Below, in pieces: positions 28,989-38,017 of a stretch of 64,000 nucleotides of DNA. The notes below the pieces were generated by a model. The model saw nothing but the letters and a program-made list of their open reading frames with translations, searched no databases and was not told the DNA's origin. Each line of letters starts with the position of its first letter. Positions within the stretch are counted from its first letter, which is position 1. The position numbers were made by a program, and so were the translations under genes. Origin of the DNA: Verrucomicrobiota bacterium (GTDB lineage: Bacteria > Verrucomicrobiota > Lentisphaeria > JABSQK01 > JAJFLO01); the NCBI GenBank assembly GCA_021772635.1, contig JAJFLP010000030.1, forward strand, positions 1-64,000, in the 5' to 3' direction.

Positions 28989-29501
28989 TCCCACGAAGTG
29001 CTCTCATCACGACCGGTCCAAAGAAGATCTTCCTTAAGAAAAGTGCCCGCCCGTTCGAGTCGTAGCCCACGTAGCGGTCCCAATATTCGGGGTTTTCTGA
29101 CGGCGCGAATATCCTGCAACCAGACTACTGGAGGTTTAGTAAAAGGCAATCAGGTGCCCACAGGTATGCCCAACCGCCTGCGACTTTGTTGTCCGCGTAT
29201 TGGCGTGCCGGCACGTCCTGATTACCCCCCCTTGAACCCTCCCGAGTAATTAGCATTTCCACGCACACACCAGAAGACGCAACTGACGAGTGCTCTCGTT
29301 AACCGGCCACGCTATCCGATCGAGGCTGTTTGGAGGCCAATAATGGAGGGGACGTTTTTTCTCATTTTGTAATTTATGCGGTTGCCAAAGGGCAATTGAC
29401 AAAGTATCTTTGCTCCTTGCGATTGCGCCCCTGTGTTACGAGTAAACAGCTTATAGGGACCCAGGGAAAAAGTCATTGAATCGGTTAGTGGGTGTCACCT
29501 A
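28989..29501. other. Spacer after floA with a REP-like palindrome
   Basis: No intact gene is supported. A minus-strand frame from about 29250 to 28978 has one internal TAG and translates to a protein-like string (ENPEYWDRYVGYDSNGRALF), which might be a remnant whose end overlaps the altered floA tail. An inverted repeat occupies 29148-29223. The promoter of the pilus cluster should lie in the last 200 bases. Confidence 0.35.
29148..29223. repeat. REP-like inverted repeat with internal palindrome
   Basis: AATCAGGTGCCCACAGGTAT GCC faces GGCGTGCCGGCACGTCCTGA TT across about 30 bases. The right arm contains the perfect palindrome CGTGCCGGCACG. The arms match imperfectly beyond the AATCAGG/CCTGATT ends. 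It resembles paired REP hairpins, and the ends recall those of family 2 (ATCAGGCT), although the interior is unrelated. Confidence 0.5.
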
Positions 29502-30230
29502 GTGAAGTTGGGAATTCGATTTCAAATCAATTTGCTTACGTTCTTATGTATTATTGGACCTTCAGTCTTCGCACAATTGCCAGGGGTACAACCTGAGAAC
29601 GTTACGTTCAAGATAACGGAGCTGGAGATCAAGAAGGTGCGACTTCGCGAACTTAGCCCGCGTGTTGAAGGGTTTGCACCGGATAATAAGAGTGAATGGT
29701 ACAGAATTAAGGCCGAGTACACGGTCGGCAGCGGACACAAGAAAGCCGGAGGTTATCGGCGGGACGTGTCATGGGTTGACAGCTGTGTTTTTTCGTGGCG
29801 CGTCATCCTGGCGTTAACGGCCGATGAGCGTAAGAAGGGCGTATCAGAGAAGAACTCACTGTTGTTGGAAAGAGATATACGCTATGCCAACATTGACATA
29901 GATCCGACCAAGACGAAGTCGGCCGTGGTGTATATCGAACCGAGTTTCTCCGATCGTTTTAAATCGAATTTAATTGACGATGGCGTGTTAGTCGAGCTTA
30001 CAATATCAACTGCGGGCAAGGCTAAGGCCCGTGCCTGGGCCCGCGGCGGCAATTTTTATAGTGGGACAAGCCTCCCCGCGCGGTTGTTCCCGAAGTCAGA
30101 GGAAGGCCTGTGGTTCAAGTCGAAGTCGTTGAACCGCGTAGACTATGGCTTGCTCAGCCGGCACGAAACCCCGTGGGCATGGTCGAGTTACGAGGCTTTT
30201 GAATTTATCGTGAATGACAGGAAAAATTAA
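29502..30230 (+). CDS. Amuc_1102-family pilus-like protein
   Basis: A 242-residue secreted protein with an N-terminal signal peptide (INLLTFLCIIGPSVFA) followed by beta-rich sequence (NVTFKITELEIKKVRLRELS; WSSYEAFEFIV at the end). It is the first gene of the pilus cluster and stands where Amuc_1102 does in Akkermansia. Amuc_1102-type proteins are encoded with a secretin and PilM-like protein but have no defined biochemical role. GTG start. The assignment depends mainly on position, length and composition, so it is weaker than for the secretin. Confidence 0.7.
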   Translation: MKLGIRFQINLLTFLCIIGPSVFAQLPGVQPENVTFKITELEIKKVRLRELSPRVEGFAPDNKSEWYRIKAEYTVGSGHKKAGGYRRDVSWVDSCVFSWRVILALTADERKKGVSEKNSLLLERDIRYANIDIDPTKTKSAVVYIEPSFSDRFKSNLIDDGVLVELTISTAGKAKARAWARGGNFYSGTSLPARLFPKSEEGLWFKSKSLNRVDYGLLSRHETPWAWSSYEAFEFIVNDRKN

Positions 30231-30241
30231 CGAGTTAAAAT

Positions 30242-32164
30242 ATGGCCATCCAAGAACGCAGCCTTGCAATTGATATTGGATCGACAGGGATCCGCATAAG
30301 TGAGTTCGAGTATCCTGCGACAGGAGGGATTATTCTTCATGCTTTCAATAAGGTTGAATTAACAGATCAATTGAGCGAAACCAATCGTACTGAGGTCATA
30401 ACGGTAGCCCTGCGTAAAGCATACGAGGACGGGAATTTTACAACGAAAAACGCGTCTATTTCCGTTTCGGGCCAGGCAGCGTTTATGCGTTTCGTAAATT
30501 TGCCGCCTGTATCCGAAGAGGAGTCTCGGATAAAGCAAATTGTCGAGTATGAGGCAAAGCAGAATGTTCCGTTCCCAATGGACGAGGTCATCTGGGATTA
30601 TCAGCTGATATCCGGCGCTGACGAAGACCTTGAGGTTATGTTCGTCGTCATAAAGAACGATATCGTCGAGAGCGTTATTGAGGCGGTTGTAGCGGTTGGA
30701 CTGAAACCCAAACTTGTTGATTTCGCGCCATCAGCACTGTACAACGTTGCAAGGGCAAATCACGTCGGAGACAATGAATGTTGCATGGTCCTGAATATTG
30801 GCGGACGTTGTAGCACGTTATTATTCCTCGATGGCCAGCGATTTTTTGCAAGAACAATTCCTATCGGCGGATTTTCTATCAGCCAGCAAATTGAGAAAGA
30901 GTTCGGAATCAGCTCTCAAGAGGCAGAAACCTTAAAACGTCGTCATGGTTTCGTTGCCCTCGGCGGTGCGTACGAAGAACCTGAATCTGAGGTTGCGGCC
31001 ACGATTTCAAAAATCGTCCGGAACATTATGACGCGCCTTCATGGCGAGGTCAATCGATCGATCAGTGTATACCGCACCCAGCAGAAGGGCAATAAGCCAG
31101 TTCATCTTTACTTGGCCGGCGGTAGTTCGACAATGGCCTTTACCGACCACTTCTTTTCCGAGAAACTGAGACTGGAAGTCAGTTATCTCAATCCGTATAA
31201 GATCGTATCGTTATCGGAGAATTTAGACGTCAAAAAGCTTGAGGAATCGGCTCATTTTTTCGCTGAGACAGTAGGCGTCGGTCTCCGAAACTCTCTGGAA
31301 TGTCCGGTCGAAATTAGCTTAACGACAGATTCGTTGCGCCAGCAGCAGTCGTTTGCGATTCGGAAACCTTTCATCATATTCTCGTGTTTCGTTTGGATGC
31401 TGATCCTGGGCGTTTTTATTTTGGTCAACAACAAGACTGTTGCGTTGTTTCAGACGACTGCCGAGAGGAAAGCTGCCAACGTTGAGCGTTTAAAGAAGAT
31501 TAAAGGACAAATCGAGGTGTTTGAACGAAAGCAGAAGAAGGTCTTTGAAAAATTTGACAGCGTCGCGACCGTGTTGGAGTACAGATATGACTGGGCATTC
31601 TTTTATAATACGCTTCAAGTGGCCAAACCTCAAGATGTGTGGTTGAAGAGTATAAAGATCATGAGCGCCCCAAAAGCTGGTCCAGCTAAAAGAACGGCGA
31701 AGAAAAAGAAAAAACGCGCAAGTCTGTTCGCGTCGAAACGGAAACGAGGTTCGCAATCCGCATCTGAGCAAGATGGCATAATTTGGTTCGATATAGTGGG
31801 GCAGGCGATCGCGATACCAAGTTCTGATCCGGAGCGCCTCATTTTCTCAGAGGAACAGGTGACAGAGTTTGGACGGTTGCAGGCGAACCAGGCTGGAGAC
31901 GGTGCGGAAGAACAGGATACGGACAAGAGTGCCTCCGGTGACAACGGCGCGACTGGCCCGTTGGATTTCCTGGGAACGAATCGAATTGAGTCAGACATGA
32001 TTCTATCCGAGGTATTCCTGAGGAGTCTCCACAATGCCGGATTATTCTCGTCCGATCCAGCCGAAACCCGCATCCTGGAAAGTCGTTTTTCCGACAAATA
32101 CCGAAATCTTACTACTTTTAGAATACAACTGCGCTTGGAAGAGCCGATAGTTACAAAACGCTAA
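30242..32164 (+). CDS. PilM-like pilus assembly protein (Amuc_1101 family), fused to PilN-like region
   Basis: The first 350 residues are an actin-fold PilM domain: ERSLAIDIGSTGIRISEFEY, then LVDFAPSALYNVARANHVGD and LNIGGRCSTLLFLDGQRFFA RTIPIGG with the nucleotide-binding loops, and HLYLAGGSSTM. A membrane segment follows (about 375-395, FIIFSCFVWMLILGVFILVN), then a coiled coil and a PilN-like C-terminal part. A lysine/arginine-rich linker (RTAKKKKKRASLFASKRKRG) lies inside the latter. In type IV pilus systems PilM and PilN form the inner membrane platform that signals to the motor. At 640 residues it combines both. It is 11 bases after the previous gene. Confidence 0.86.
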   Translation: MAIQERSLAIDIGSTGIRISEFEYPATGGIILHAFNKVELTDQLSETNRTEVITVALRKAYEDGNFTTKNASISVSGQAAFMRFVNLPPVSEEESRIKQIVEYEAKQNVPFPMDEVIWDYQLISGADEDLEVMFVVIKNDIVESVIEAVVAVGLKPKLVDFAPSALYNVARANHVGDNECCMVLNIGGRCSTLLFLDGQRFFARTIPIGGFSISQQIEKEFGISSQEAETLKRRHGFVALGGAYEEPESEVAATISKIVRNIMTRLHGEVNRSISVYRTQQKGNKPVHLYLAGGSSTMAFTDHFFSEKLRLEVSYLNPYKIVSLSENLDVKKLEESAHFFAETVGVGLRNSLECPVEISLTTDSLRQQQSFAIRKPFIIFSCFVWMLILGVFILVNNKTVALFQTTAERKAANVERLKKIKGQIEVFERKQKKVFEKFDSVATVLEYRYDWAFFYNTLQVAKPQDVWLKSIKIMSAPKAGPAKRTAKKKKKRASLFASKRKRGSQSASEQDGIIWFDIVGQAIAIPSSDPERLIFSEEQVTEFGRLQANQAGDGAEEQDTDKSASGDNGATGPLDFLGTNRIESDMILSEVFLRSLHNAGLFSSDPAETRILESRFSDKYRNLTTFRIQLRLEEPIVTKR

Positions 32165-32187
32165 AGGGACGTTTCCCTTCATCGATT

Positions 32188-33018
32188 ATGGAGCTAATAA
32201 AGAAAAACTTATTTCTCGTCATATCCGTGGTAGTGATGATTATACTTTCCGTTATCGCGAGTGTAATTATTCGAAGTTACCACAAGGATATCGACAAATA
32301 TGCAGAGCAGGTCAAGAATATAGTTGAGGCCGAGAAAAGTTTTGTAACGAGTCCTTACGCGCTCACTACCGACAATGTTTTGCAGGTCGAGAAAAATTAC
32401 GAGGGAACGGTTGCTAAGTTCAGGGAGATGATTGACAAGTTGAATGAAAGATACCCGTCGCCCGAGGTCAATTCTGATATGACTCCTTTGAAGTTCAAGT
32501 TGTACTTACGGCAGGTCTGTATAAAAATGGAAAACCTCTTACGTGGTGAAGACGTGGCATTACCAGACAGCTTGAAGTGGTTTTCCTTCGATAGGTATAT
32601 GCAGCCGGATGTGCTTCCGAATAATGAGGAAATAAAATCGATATTAAATCAGTTAGAGATAATCCAGGAATTGATATACATAATCTCACAATCGGAAGTA
32701 AAGAGTTTGGACCGGTTCTCGCGATCGGATGATATCAATTTGACGGAGAGAAAGTTATATGGCTTCATGCCGTTCACGTTGTCATTATCCGGTAACGTGA
32801 ATTCTATCCGGCGTTTTATGAATCTCATTCCCGAGGCGCGATATTTTTATATGGTCCGCAATTTAGATTTGGAGGCGAGCGAGCCGAGAATGAATGACGC
32901 ACCGGACGTGAAGAGAAATAAGTTAACTCCGAAGCACGAACGTTTGCTTTATTCCGCCGAGACGATCGTAAAAGTTGATTTCGTGGTTGACTACTTCGAG
33001 TTCCAGGATAAGGAGTAA
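32188..33018 (+). CDS. Amuc_1100-family pilus-like protein
   Basis: A 276-residue bitopic protein with one N-terminal membrane segment (LFLVISVVVMIILSVIASVI I), a coiled region and a small mixed domain ending DFVVDYFEFQDKE. The fold expected for Amuc_1100 resembles PilO/GspM ring proteins; LYGFMPFTLSLSGNVNSIRR FMNLIPEARYFYMVRNLDLE fits the PilO-type ferredoxin-like domain. Amuc_1100 of Akkermansia is an outer-envelope protein known for effects on host cells. It lies between the PilM-like gene and the Amuc_1099-like gene. Its stop overlaps the next start by one base. Confidence 0.78.
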   Translation: MELIKKNLFLVISVVVMIILSVIASVIIRSYHKDIDKYAEQVKNIVEAEKSFVTSPYALTTDNVLQVEKNYEGTVAKFREMIDKLNERYPSPEVNSDMTPLKFKLYLRQVCIKMENLLRGEDVALPDSLKWFSFDRYMQPDVLPNNEEIKSILNQLEIIQELIYIISQSEVKSLDRFSRSDDINLTERKLYGFMPFTLSLSGNVNSIRRFMNLIPEARYFYMVRNLDLEASEPRMNDAPDVKRNKLTPKHERLLYSAETIVKVDFVVDYFEFQDKE

Positions 33019-34151
33019 TGGGGTTGAAATTCTTGAAGATAATATGGGGTTTTATTTCCAAGTTCTACGACAAAATAGTACTCGGGATTCTGCTGTTATT
33101 TTTAGCGATCGTCTTAATTTTTCAGACTGATAAACTCAAGGTTACTCAGGAAGAGGTCAATAAGGCGGATCAGGACTTGCAGCGCAAATTGCCCACCAAC
33201 GATATTGAACCGTTGGATCAGGCTCAATTTGAGCTTGATTTTAGTTTGCAACAGGACCGACTCTGGAAAGAAGACTATAGCGAAGGGTCTTTAGTTGAAC
33301 CTGGAAATTACGTTTATAGTATGGATGGTGGACCTTATCTCCTGCATCTAACGACTAGGAAGAGTCCGTTTACTGGTAGTTGGGATTTGCCTGAGGTCCC
33401 GAAAGCGGATGCGGGGCATCCGTCTGCAACGGCGAGTGGCTCCGGCGATATAAACAAAGACTCGGACAACGATGGTCTCCCGGACTTTGTGGAGGCGGAG
33501 GCTGGCCTGAACAAGGACGATCCAAGTGACGCATACACCGATCTTGATGGCGATGGCTTTAACAACTTAGACGAGTATAAGGCAGAAACCGGACTACAAG
33601 ATTCGTCGTCTCGCCCGAAACTAGCGAATAAACTACGGTTCTTGAAGAAGATTCGCACGCCTCTGAATGTCAAACTTAAGAGAGTTAATCGAAATGATGA
33701 TGAGGACAAGAGGAAATGGGACATTGAAATTAAGTACAAATCCGGGAAACGATGGAAGTCTGAATTTTTGAGAATCGGCGGGAGAATACCACAATTGGGG
33801 TATGATCTTATTGACGCTGAATATAAGGAGAACGTAGAGGGCGGTGTTCCTGTGGATGCATCCCAGATAACAATTAAGAAGAACGATGAGCCAGCGGTAA
33901 CGGTTCACCGAAATCGTGTAGCCTATGCTGGCGATGATATCTACGAAATATTGTATTTGGCTGAAAAACCCATAAAATTAAGAACGAAATTGGGGAGAAG
34001 TTTTGTGATTCAGGATTCGAAGGGTGCAGAAGAAACGTATGAACTCAAGGATGCTAGTAACTTGGAGCAGTTAGTCTTTGAACTAACCGCGAGCAAAGAA
34101 ACTTTTACCGTTCGGAAATTCAGTAACGAAGACAAATTGCAAATGAAATAA
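33018..34151 (+). CDS. Amuc_1099-family pilus-like protein with calcium-binding-type repeats
   Basis: A 377-residue protein with one N-terminal membrane segment (about residues 17-35, YDKIVLGILLLFLAIVLIF). Residues about 150-190 hold thrombospondin type 3-like motifs, DSDNDGLPDFVEAEAGLNKD DPSD and DLDGDGFNNLDEYKAETG, which normally bind calcium. The C-terminal half is beta-rich. It sits between the Amuc_1100-like and secretin genes, the position of Amuc_1099, and may link the inner membrane platform to the secretin, as PilP does. Translation is coupled to the preceding gene (TAATG overlap). Confidence 0.78.
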   Translation: MGLKFLKIIWGFISKFYDKIVLGILLLFLAIVLIFQTDKLKVTQEEVNKADQDLQRKLPTNDIEPLDQAQFELDFSLQQDRLWKEDYSEGSLVEPGNYVYSMDGGPYLLHLTTRKSPFTGSWDLPEVPKADAGHPSATASGSGDINKDSDNDGLPDFVEAEAGLNKDDPSDAYTDLDGDGFNNLDEYKAETGLQDSSSRPKLANKLRFLKKIRTPLNVKLKRVNRNDDEDKRKWDIEIKYKSGKRWKSEFLRIGGRIPQLGYDLIDAEYKENVEGGVPVDASQITIKKNDEPAVTVHRNRVAYAGDDIYEILYLAEKPIKLRTKLGRSFVIQDSKGAEETYELKDASNLEQLVFELTASKETFTVRKFSNEDKLQMK

Positions 34152-34298
34152 TTGAGGGCTGTATTTCTTCAGGCTCAAATCAGTCTTATAGAAATGCATA
34201 CCATTGTAGTATCAGCTATTAATGCTAACATGTAAATTAGTTTTTAGTCAATTGAATCAAGTATTCTATTCGAGACCGAACAACTTCAGGGGGCTGTT

Positions 34299-36896
34299 AT
34301 GATAATAAAGCAAATTAGACGGTTGTCGCTATCATTTTTCGTTGTGACTCTTTTTGCCGTAATGACCAGTTGGGCGCAAGAGGATCAGGGCGGCGTATTC
34401 GAAGAGATCGAAGAGATCCCGGAGCAGAGCTACGAGACATCGGTTACGCCCACCGAAACAAAGAAAGTCAAGAAAGCTGCGATGTCGGATGAAGACGTTA
34501 TGGATCCAAGCCAGATCGACAAGAATGAAGTCGTTCGACGTCGGGAGAAGGAACTAGCGGGAGAGCAGCTTTACACCGAAGGTCGGAAAGCGTTTATTGA
34601 CGGCGACTACGAGTCCGCAGTTCGAAAGTTCATAACCGCGCAGATCAAGTTTAACGAGGTTTCCCGCAGTGAACCGCGGATATTAAAGAAGCAGGAGTTG
34701 GTAGACCAACTTTTGGCGTACACTTACGAGGAGTGGGGTTCACGGCTGGCCAGAGAGGCCCAGCGTCTGTCGGAGCTTGATAAATTCGAGGAGGCGGTTG
34801 AGAAGTTTCAGAAGGTGATCGAGAAGGATCCATCCCGTAAGCAGGAGGTTGATAAGAAGGTTCAGAACTTGCAGCGTGCGATTAAACAGGCGGAGTTTAG
34901 AGAGAAAACGTCTCCCCGGTACGTCGATCCCGAGAAAGCCGTGCGCGACAAGGAAGTCGATGTCAAGTTTCAACAAGGCAAAGTATATTTCGAGAACAAG
35001 CGGTATTCAGATGCTCGTGAAATGTTCGAACAGGTGTTACTTAAGGATCCGTATAATGACCGTGCGACGCGATTGTTGAGGTTGATAAATGAGAAGTTAT
35101 TAGAAGCCGGTAAACAGCGTCGTGAGGTAATGAACGCCGAGCGAATCGCTGAGATTAAGTGGAAGTGGAATGATCCAGTAACGCCGTTGGTTAGTCCGGA
35201 TATCGTTATCGAAGGATCGCAGCCGGTAAAGAAGTTCAGTAGGGCAGGCGAAGGGATCTGGGCAAAACTCGAGAATATTATCATTCCAAAGATTTCCTTT
35301 GAGGAAGCGACAATTCATGCGGTCATTAAGTATTTGAAAACCAGGAGCCGTGAATTAGATCCGGACGGGGAAGGTGTAAACATCTTCTTGCAGTTAGCTG
35401 TCTCTGCGCCGGTCGCGGAAGAGGAGGAGATAGAGGACGACCAAGGATTTGGAGAGGAAGATTTCGAGTTCGAGGAATTGGAAGAAAACGTTGAGTTCGA
35501 AGACGAGGTTGAGGAGGATGCCGGACCTGAATCTTCGAGTCGTTCAGGTAGTGAGTTGACTATAACGATGGACTTCGACAATATACCACTGGGCGAAGCA
35601 ATTCGGTATATTTGTCAGGGGGCGGGATTAAAGTACAAGGTTGAAACGCACGCTGTCATCATCGCCTCGCAGGATATTCCGTTTGATGAAATGGAGACTC
35701 GTTTTTATCCGGTTGAGGCAGGCTTTCTGAGGCAGAAGCCTACACGCGATGCCGGCGAAGGTTTTGATGGTGGTGGCGAAAGCGCCGAAGCAACAGAATT
35801 TGAAGATCCAATAACGATTTTCCAAAATTACGGCGTAGAGTTCCCGCAGGGGGCCAAGATTACTTATGACCAACGGACCAGCAAGTTGATTGCGACGAAC
35901 ACGCCGTCCAATCTGCGGAAGGTAGAGAAGATTCTCGCCGAGTTAAATATTCAGCCTATTCAGGTGACTATTGAGGCAAAGTTCGTCGAGATCTCGCAAA
36001 CGGATTTAGAAGAACTAGGCTTTGAATGGCTATATTTGGGTGATGTAAATCAAATCGACGGATTCAATAATGTCGACTTTAGCGACAATCTACGATTTCA
36101 ACTATTAAAGCAATCAACTGCTCCGGGTGCGAATGACCCGAATCTAAGTGGTGGGTTGAGGTTTTTTACCGACACTGGCGATGCGAACTCCAACGATCGG
36201 GTAATGAGTATAAACAGTATCTTGGGCGACTACCAATTTAATACGATACTACGGGCGCTCGAGCAAAAAGAGAGTTCAGATATTTTGTCTGCGCCGAAGG
36301 TGACCACCATCAGCGGTGAAACTGCTGTGCTGAAAGTCATAGATGAACGGTCGTTTCCCGAGAGTTATACAGAGCCTGAATTACAGGCGGCAACGGCAGC
36401 GGGCGGAGTTTCACAGGGCGCTACAATCAAACCATCCACACCCGAGTTTGGAGATGTCACAGAAGTCGGAGTTATTTTAACGGTAACGCCTACCGTGGCG
36501 TCCGACGGGTATTCTATTGACCTTGATTTGCAACCCGAGGTCGTACAGTTTATCGGATTCGATGACTATAGTTACGAGGTCACTCTTGGCAGTGATACTC
36601 TTAGCGTACCCTTGAGGACTCCGATCCTATCCAAGCGGCAAATTCGGACCAAAGTGATTGTGTGGGACGGTGAAACCGTTGTACTAGGGGGAATGATCAC
36701 TGAGAACATTAAAGAGATCGAAGACCGAATCCCGTTCCTCGGAGATCTGCCCGTCTTTGGGCGCCTGTTCCGTAATCAAGGGCAAAAAAGCGAGAAACGT
36801 AACCTCTTGATCTTCGTGACCGCAAGGCTCGTGAATCCGGCTGGGCTTCCAGTACGAACCGCTGATATCCGGGGTCTTCCAGATTTCAGACGTTAA
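34299..36896 (+). CDS. Type IV pilus secretin-like outer membrane protein (Amuc_1098 family)
   Basis: An 865-residue secretin. A signal peptide (about residues 1-28) precedes TPR-like segments (YTEGRKAFIDGDYESAVRKF; GKVYFENKRYSDAREMFEQV) that may aid pilotin-independent localisation. N domains follow, broken by a glutamate-rich loop (EEEIEDDQGFGEEDFEFEEL). The C-terminal pore domain is clear: IQPIQVTIEAKFVEISQTDLEELG, SAPKVTTISGETAVL, and VVLGGMITENIKEIEDRIPF LGDLPVFGRLFRNQ. It forms the outer membrane gate for the pilus. It has its own 147-base upstream spacer. Confidence 0.92.
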   Translation: MIIKQIRRLSLSFFVVTLFAVMTSWAQEDQGGVFEEIEEIPEQSYETSVTPTETKKVKKAAMSDEDVMDPSQIDKNEVVRRREKELAGEQLYTEGRKAFIDGDYESAVRKFITAQIKFNEVSRSEPRILKKQELVDQLLAYTYEEWGSRLAREAQRLSELDKFEEAVEKFQKVIEKDPSRKQEVDKKVQNLQRAIKQAEFREKTSPRYVDPEKAVRDKEVDVKFQQGKVYFENKRYSDAREMFEQVLLKDPYNDRATRLLRLINEKLLEAGKQRREVMNAERIAEIKWKWNDPVTPLVSPDIVIEGSQPVKKFSRAGEGIWAKLENIIIPKISFEEATIHAVIKYLKTRSRELDPDGEGVNIFLQLAVSAPVAEEEEIEDDQGFGEEDFEFEELEENVEFEDEVEEDAGPESSSRSGSELTITMDFDNIPLGEAIRYICQGAGLKYKVETHAVIIASQDIPFDEMETRFYPVEAGFLRQKPTRDAGEGFDGGGESAEATEFEDPITIFQNYGVEFPQGAKITYDQRTSKLIATNTPSNLRKVEKILAELNIQPIQVTIEAKFVEISQTDLEELGFEWLYLGDVNQIDGFNNVDFSDNLRFQLLKQSTAPGANDPNLSGGLRFFTDTGDANSNDRVMSINSILGDYQFNTILRALEQKESSDILSAPKVTTISGETAVLKVIDERSFPESYTEPELQAATAAGGVSQGATIKPSTPEFGDVTEVGVILTVTPTVASDGYSIDLDLQPEVVQFIGFDDYSYEVTLGSDTLSVPLRTPILSKRQIRTKVIVWDGETVVLGGMITENIKEIEDRIPFLGDLPVFGRLFRNQGQKSEKRNLLIFVTARLVNPAGLPVRTADIRGLPDFRR

Positions 36897-36947
36897 TATT
36901 GACTAAATCTGGAAAGCGGCAAGGGCTGTAAAATTGCTCCAGAATTT

Positions 36948-37553
36948 CTATCCCAACATTCGATTCAATCGAATTATCTCGGATCGTAGTTTCTTTTGCA
37001 CCCGGCTCTTATAGACGTATACGCTTGATTCCGCAATACCCAGCTTCTTAACAATTTCTACTTTCGCCACGTTCCTTATCGACATTAAAAACGCTTCCGC
37101 AACGTGAGGCTTAAACGTTTTCGATATGTTGTCCCACGCCAACCGCGATATGTAGCTTTTCCACTCGCGTTCAGCTATCCTCTCGATTTCCGGTAACTCC
37201 ATCGGTCGAAAGTCGCGATGATCGTCGGCGTCCATCGCCGCGGCACGTTCAATCGATGCCTTCTTCTTGCGGATGAAGTCGCGAACCGAATTCCCCGTTA
37301 CCTGACACAACCACCCTCGGAATCGCCCTCTGCCTCGATCGTACTCGAATTCCGACAGTTTATTCCAAGCTTTTATTAGAACCGTCTGGACGATTTCTTC
37401 GGCATCATGATGGCGAAGGTTCATACCTCTGACGACGTTGTAGATAAATGGACGGTAGTAGTGTACAAACTCTTCCCACGATTTTTCGTCGGATTTGTTC
37501 TTGACACGCTGTAACAATGACTCTCGCGTCCGCCATGCCGATTTATCATCCAC
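36948..37553 (-). CDS. ECF-like RNA polymerase sigma factor
   Basis: A 201-residue group 4-like sigma factor. Region 2 is clear (SWEEFVHYYRPFIYNVVRGM and HHDAEEIVQTVLIKAWNKLS EFEYDRGRGRFRGWLCQVTG N). Region 4 is the C-terminal helix-turn-helix AKVEIVKKLGIAESSVYVYK SRVQKKL. The DRGRGRFRGWL pattern recalls ECF groups expanded in Planctomycetota and relatives. No anti-sigma factor gene is adjacent. It is convergent with the secretin gene. GTG start. Confidence 0.88.
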   Translation of the reverse strand: MDDKSAWRTRESLLQRVKNKSDEKSWEEFVHYYRPFIYNVVRGMNLRHHDAEEIVQTVLIKAWNKLSEFEYDRGRGRFRGWLCQVTGNSVRDFIRKKKASIERAAAMDADDHRDFRPMELPEIERIAEREWKSYISRLAWDNISKTFKPHVAEAFLMSIRNVAKVEIVKKLGIAESSVYVYKSRVQKKLRSEIIRLNRMLG

Positions 37554-37669
37554 TATTTACATCCCTAACGTTGCCGCGACACCGTTGCCTACAAGAACTT
37601 TCACCGGCTGTGGTATCCAATTTCATAAAGCTGTGCCCGATAGTTGACACTGAGACCACCCGTGAATCT

Positions 37670-37981
37670 TCAATACTCCGGTCGTTTCTCATGGATAAGA
37701 ATCGCCTCTGAGATCTCGAATGATTGCTCCAGCGCCTCGCCAATCGCGTTGACCAATTGGATTACTGATTTATCGTAATACCGAATTTCTCCGTTGGTGA
37801 CTGCAAGGCTTTCTATACGCAGTAAATGTGCTGCCTTACGCGATTTTCTGTCTTCTTTGAATATGTCAAACGTTTTCCTTGCCCAACCGTTTACATATAA
37901 CCGTAAATCTTCTCGGTCGCATATTTCTGTCAATAGAATTTCCAACCTATCGAACTCAGAAGATTCCTTTAATTTAACCAT
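37670..37981 (-). CDS. Uncharacterised 103-residue protein downstream of def
   Basis: Not recognised. A mixed charged, probably soluble and helical protein (SSEFDRLEILLTEICDREDL; YDKSVIQLVNAIGEALEQSF). It lies 36 bases downstream of def on the same strand, so the two are probably cotranscribed. No strong ribosome binding site precedes the ATG. The overlapping shorter minus-strand ORF at 37546-37743 is a shadow. Confidence 0.55.
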   Translation of the reverse strand: MVKLKESSEFDRLEILLTEICDREDLRLYVNGWARKTFDIFKEDRKSRKAAHLLRIESLAVTNGEIRYYDKSVIQLVNAIGEALEQSFEISEAILIHEKRPEY

Positions 37982-38017
37982 AATGTTTAGCTTGCTCGGC
38001 TCGGCGATTCTTAGAGA

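Noticed and set aside
28978-29250. Minus-strand frame with one internal TAG, ending in RALRGTNE
   Set aside because: It looks protein-like but has no start, an internal stop and no recognised family; only noted as a possible remnant.
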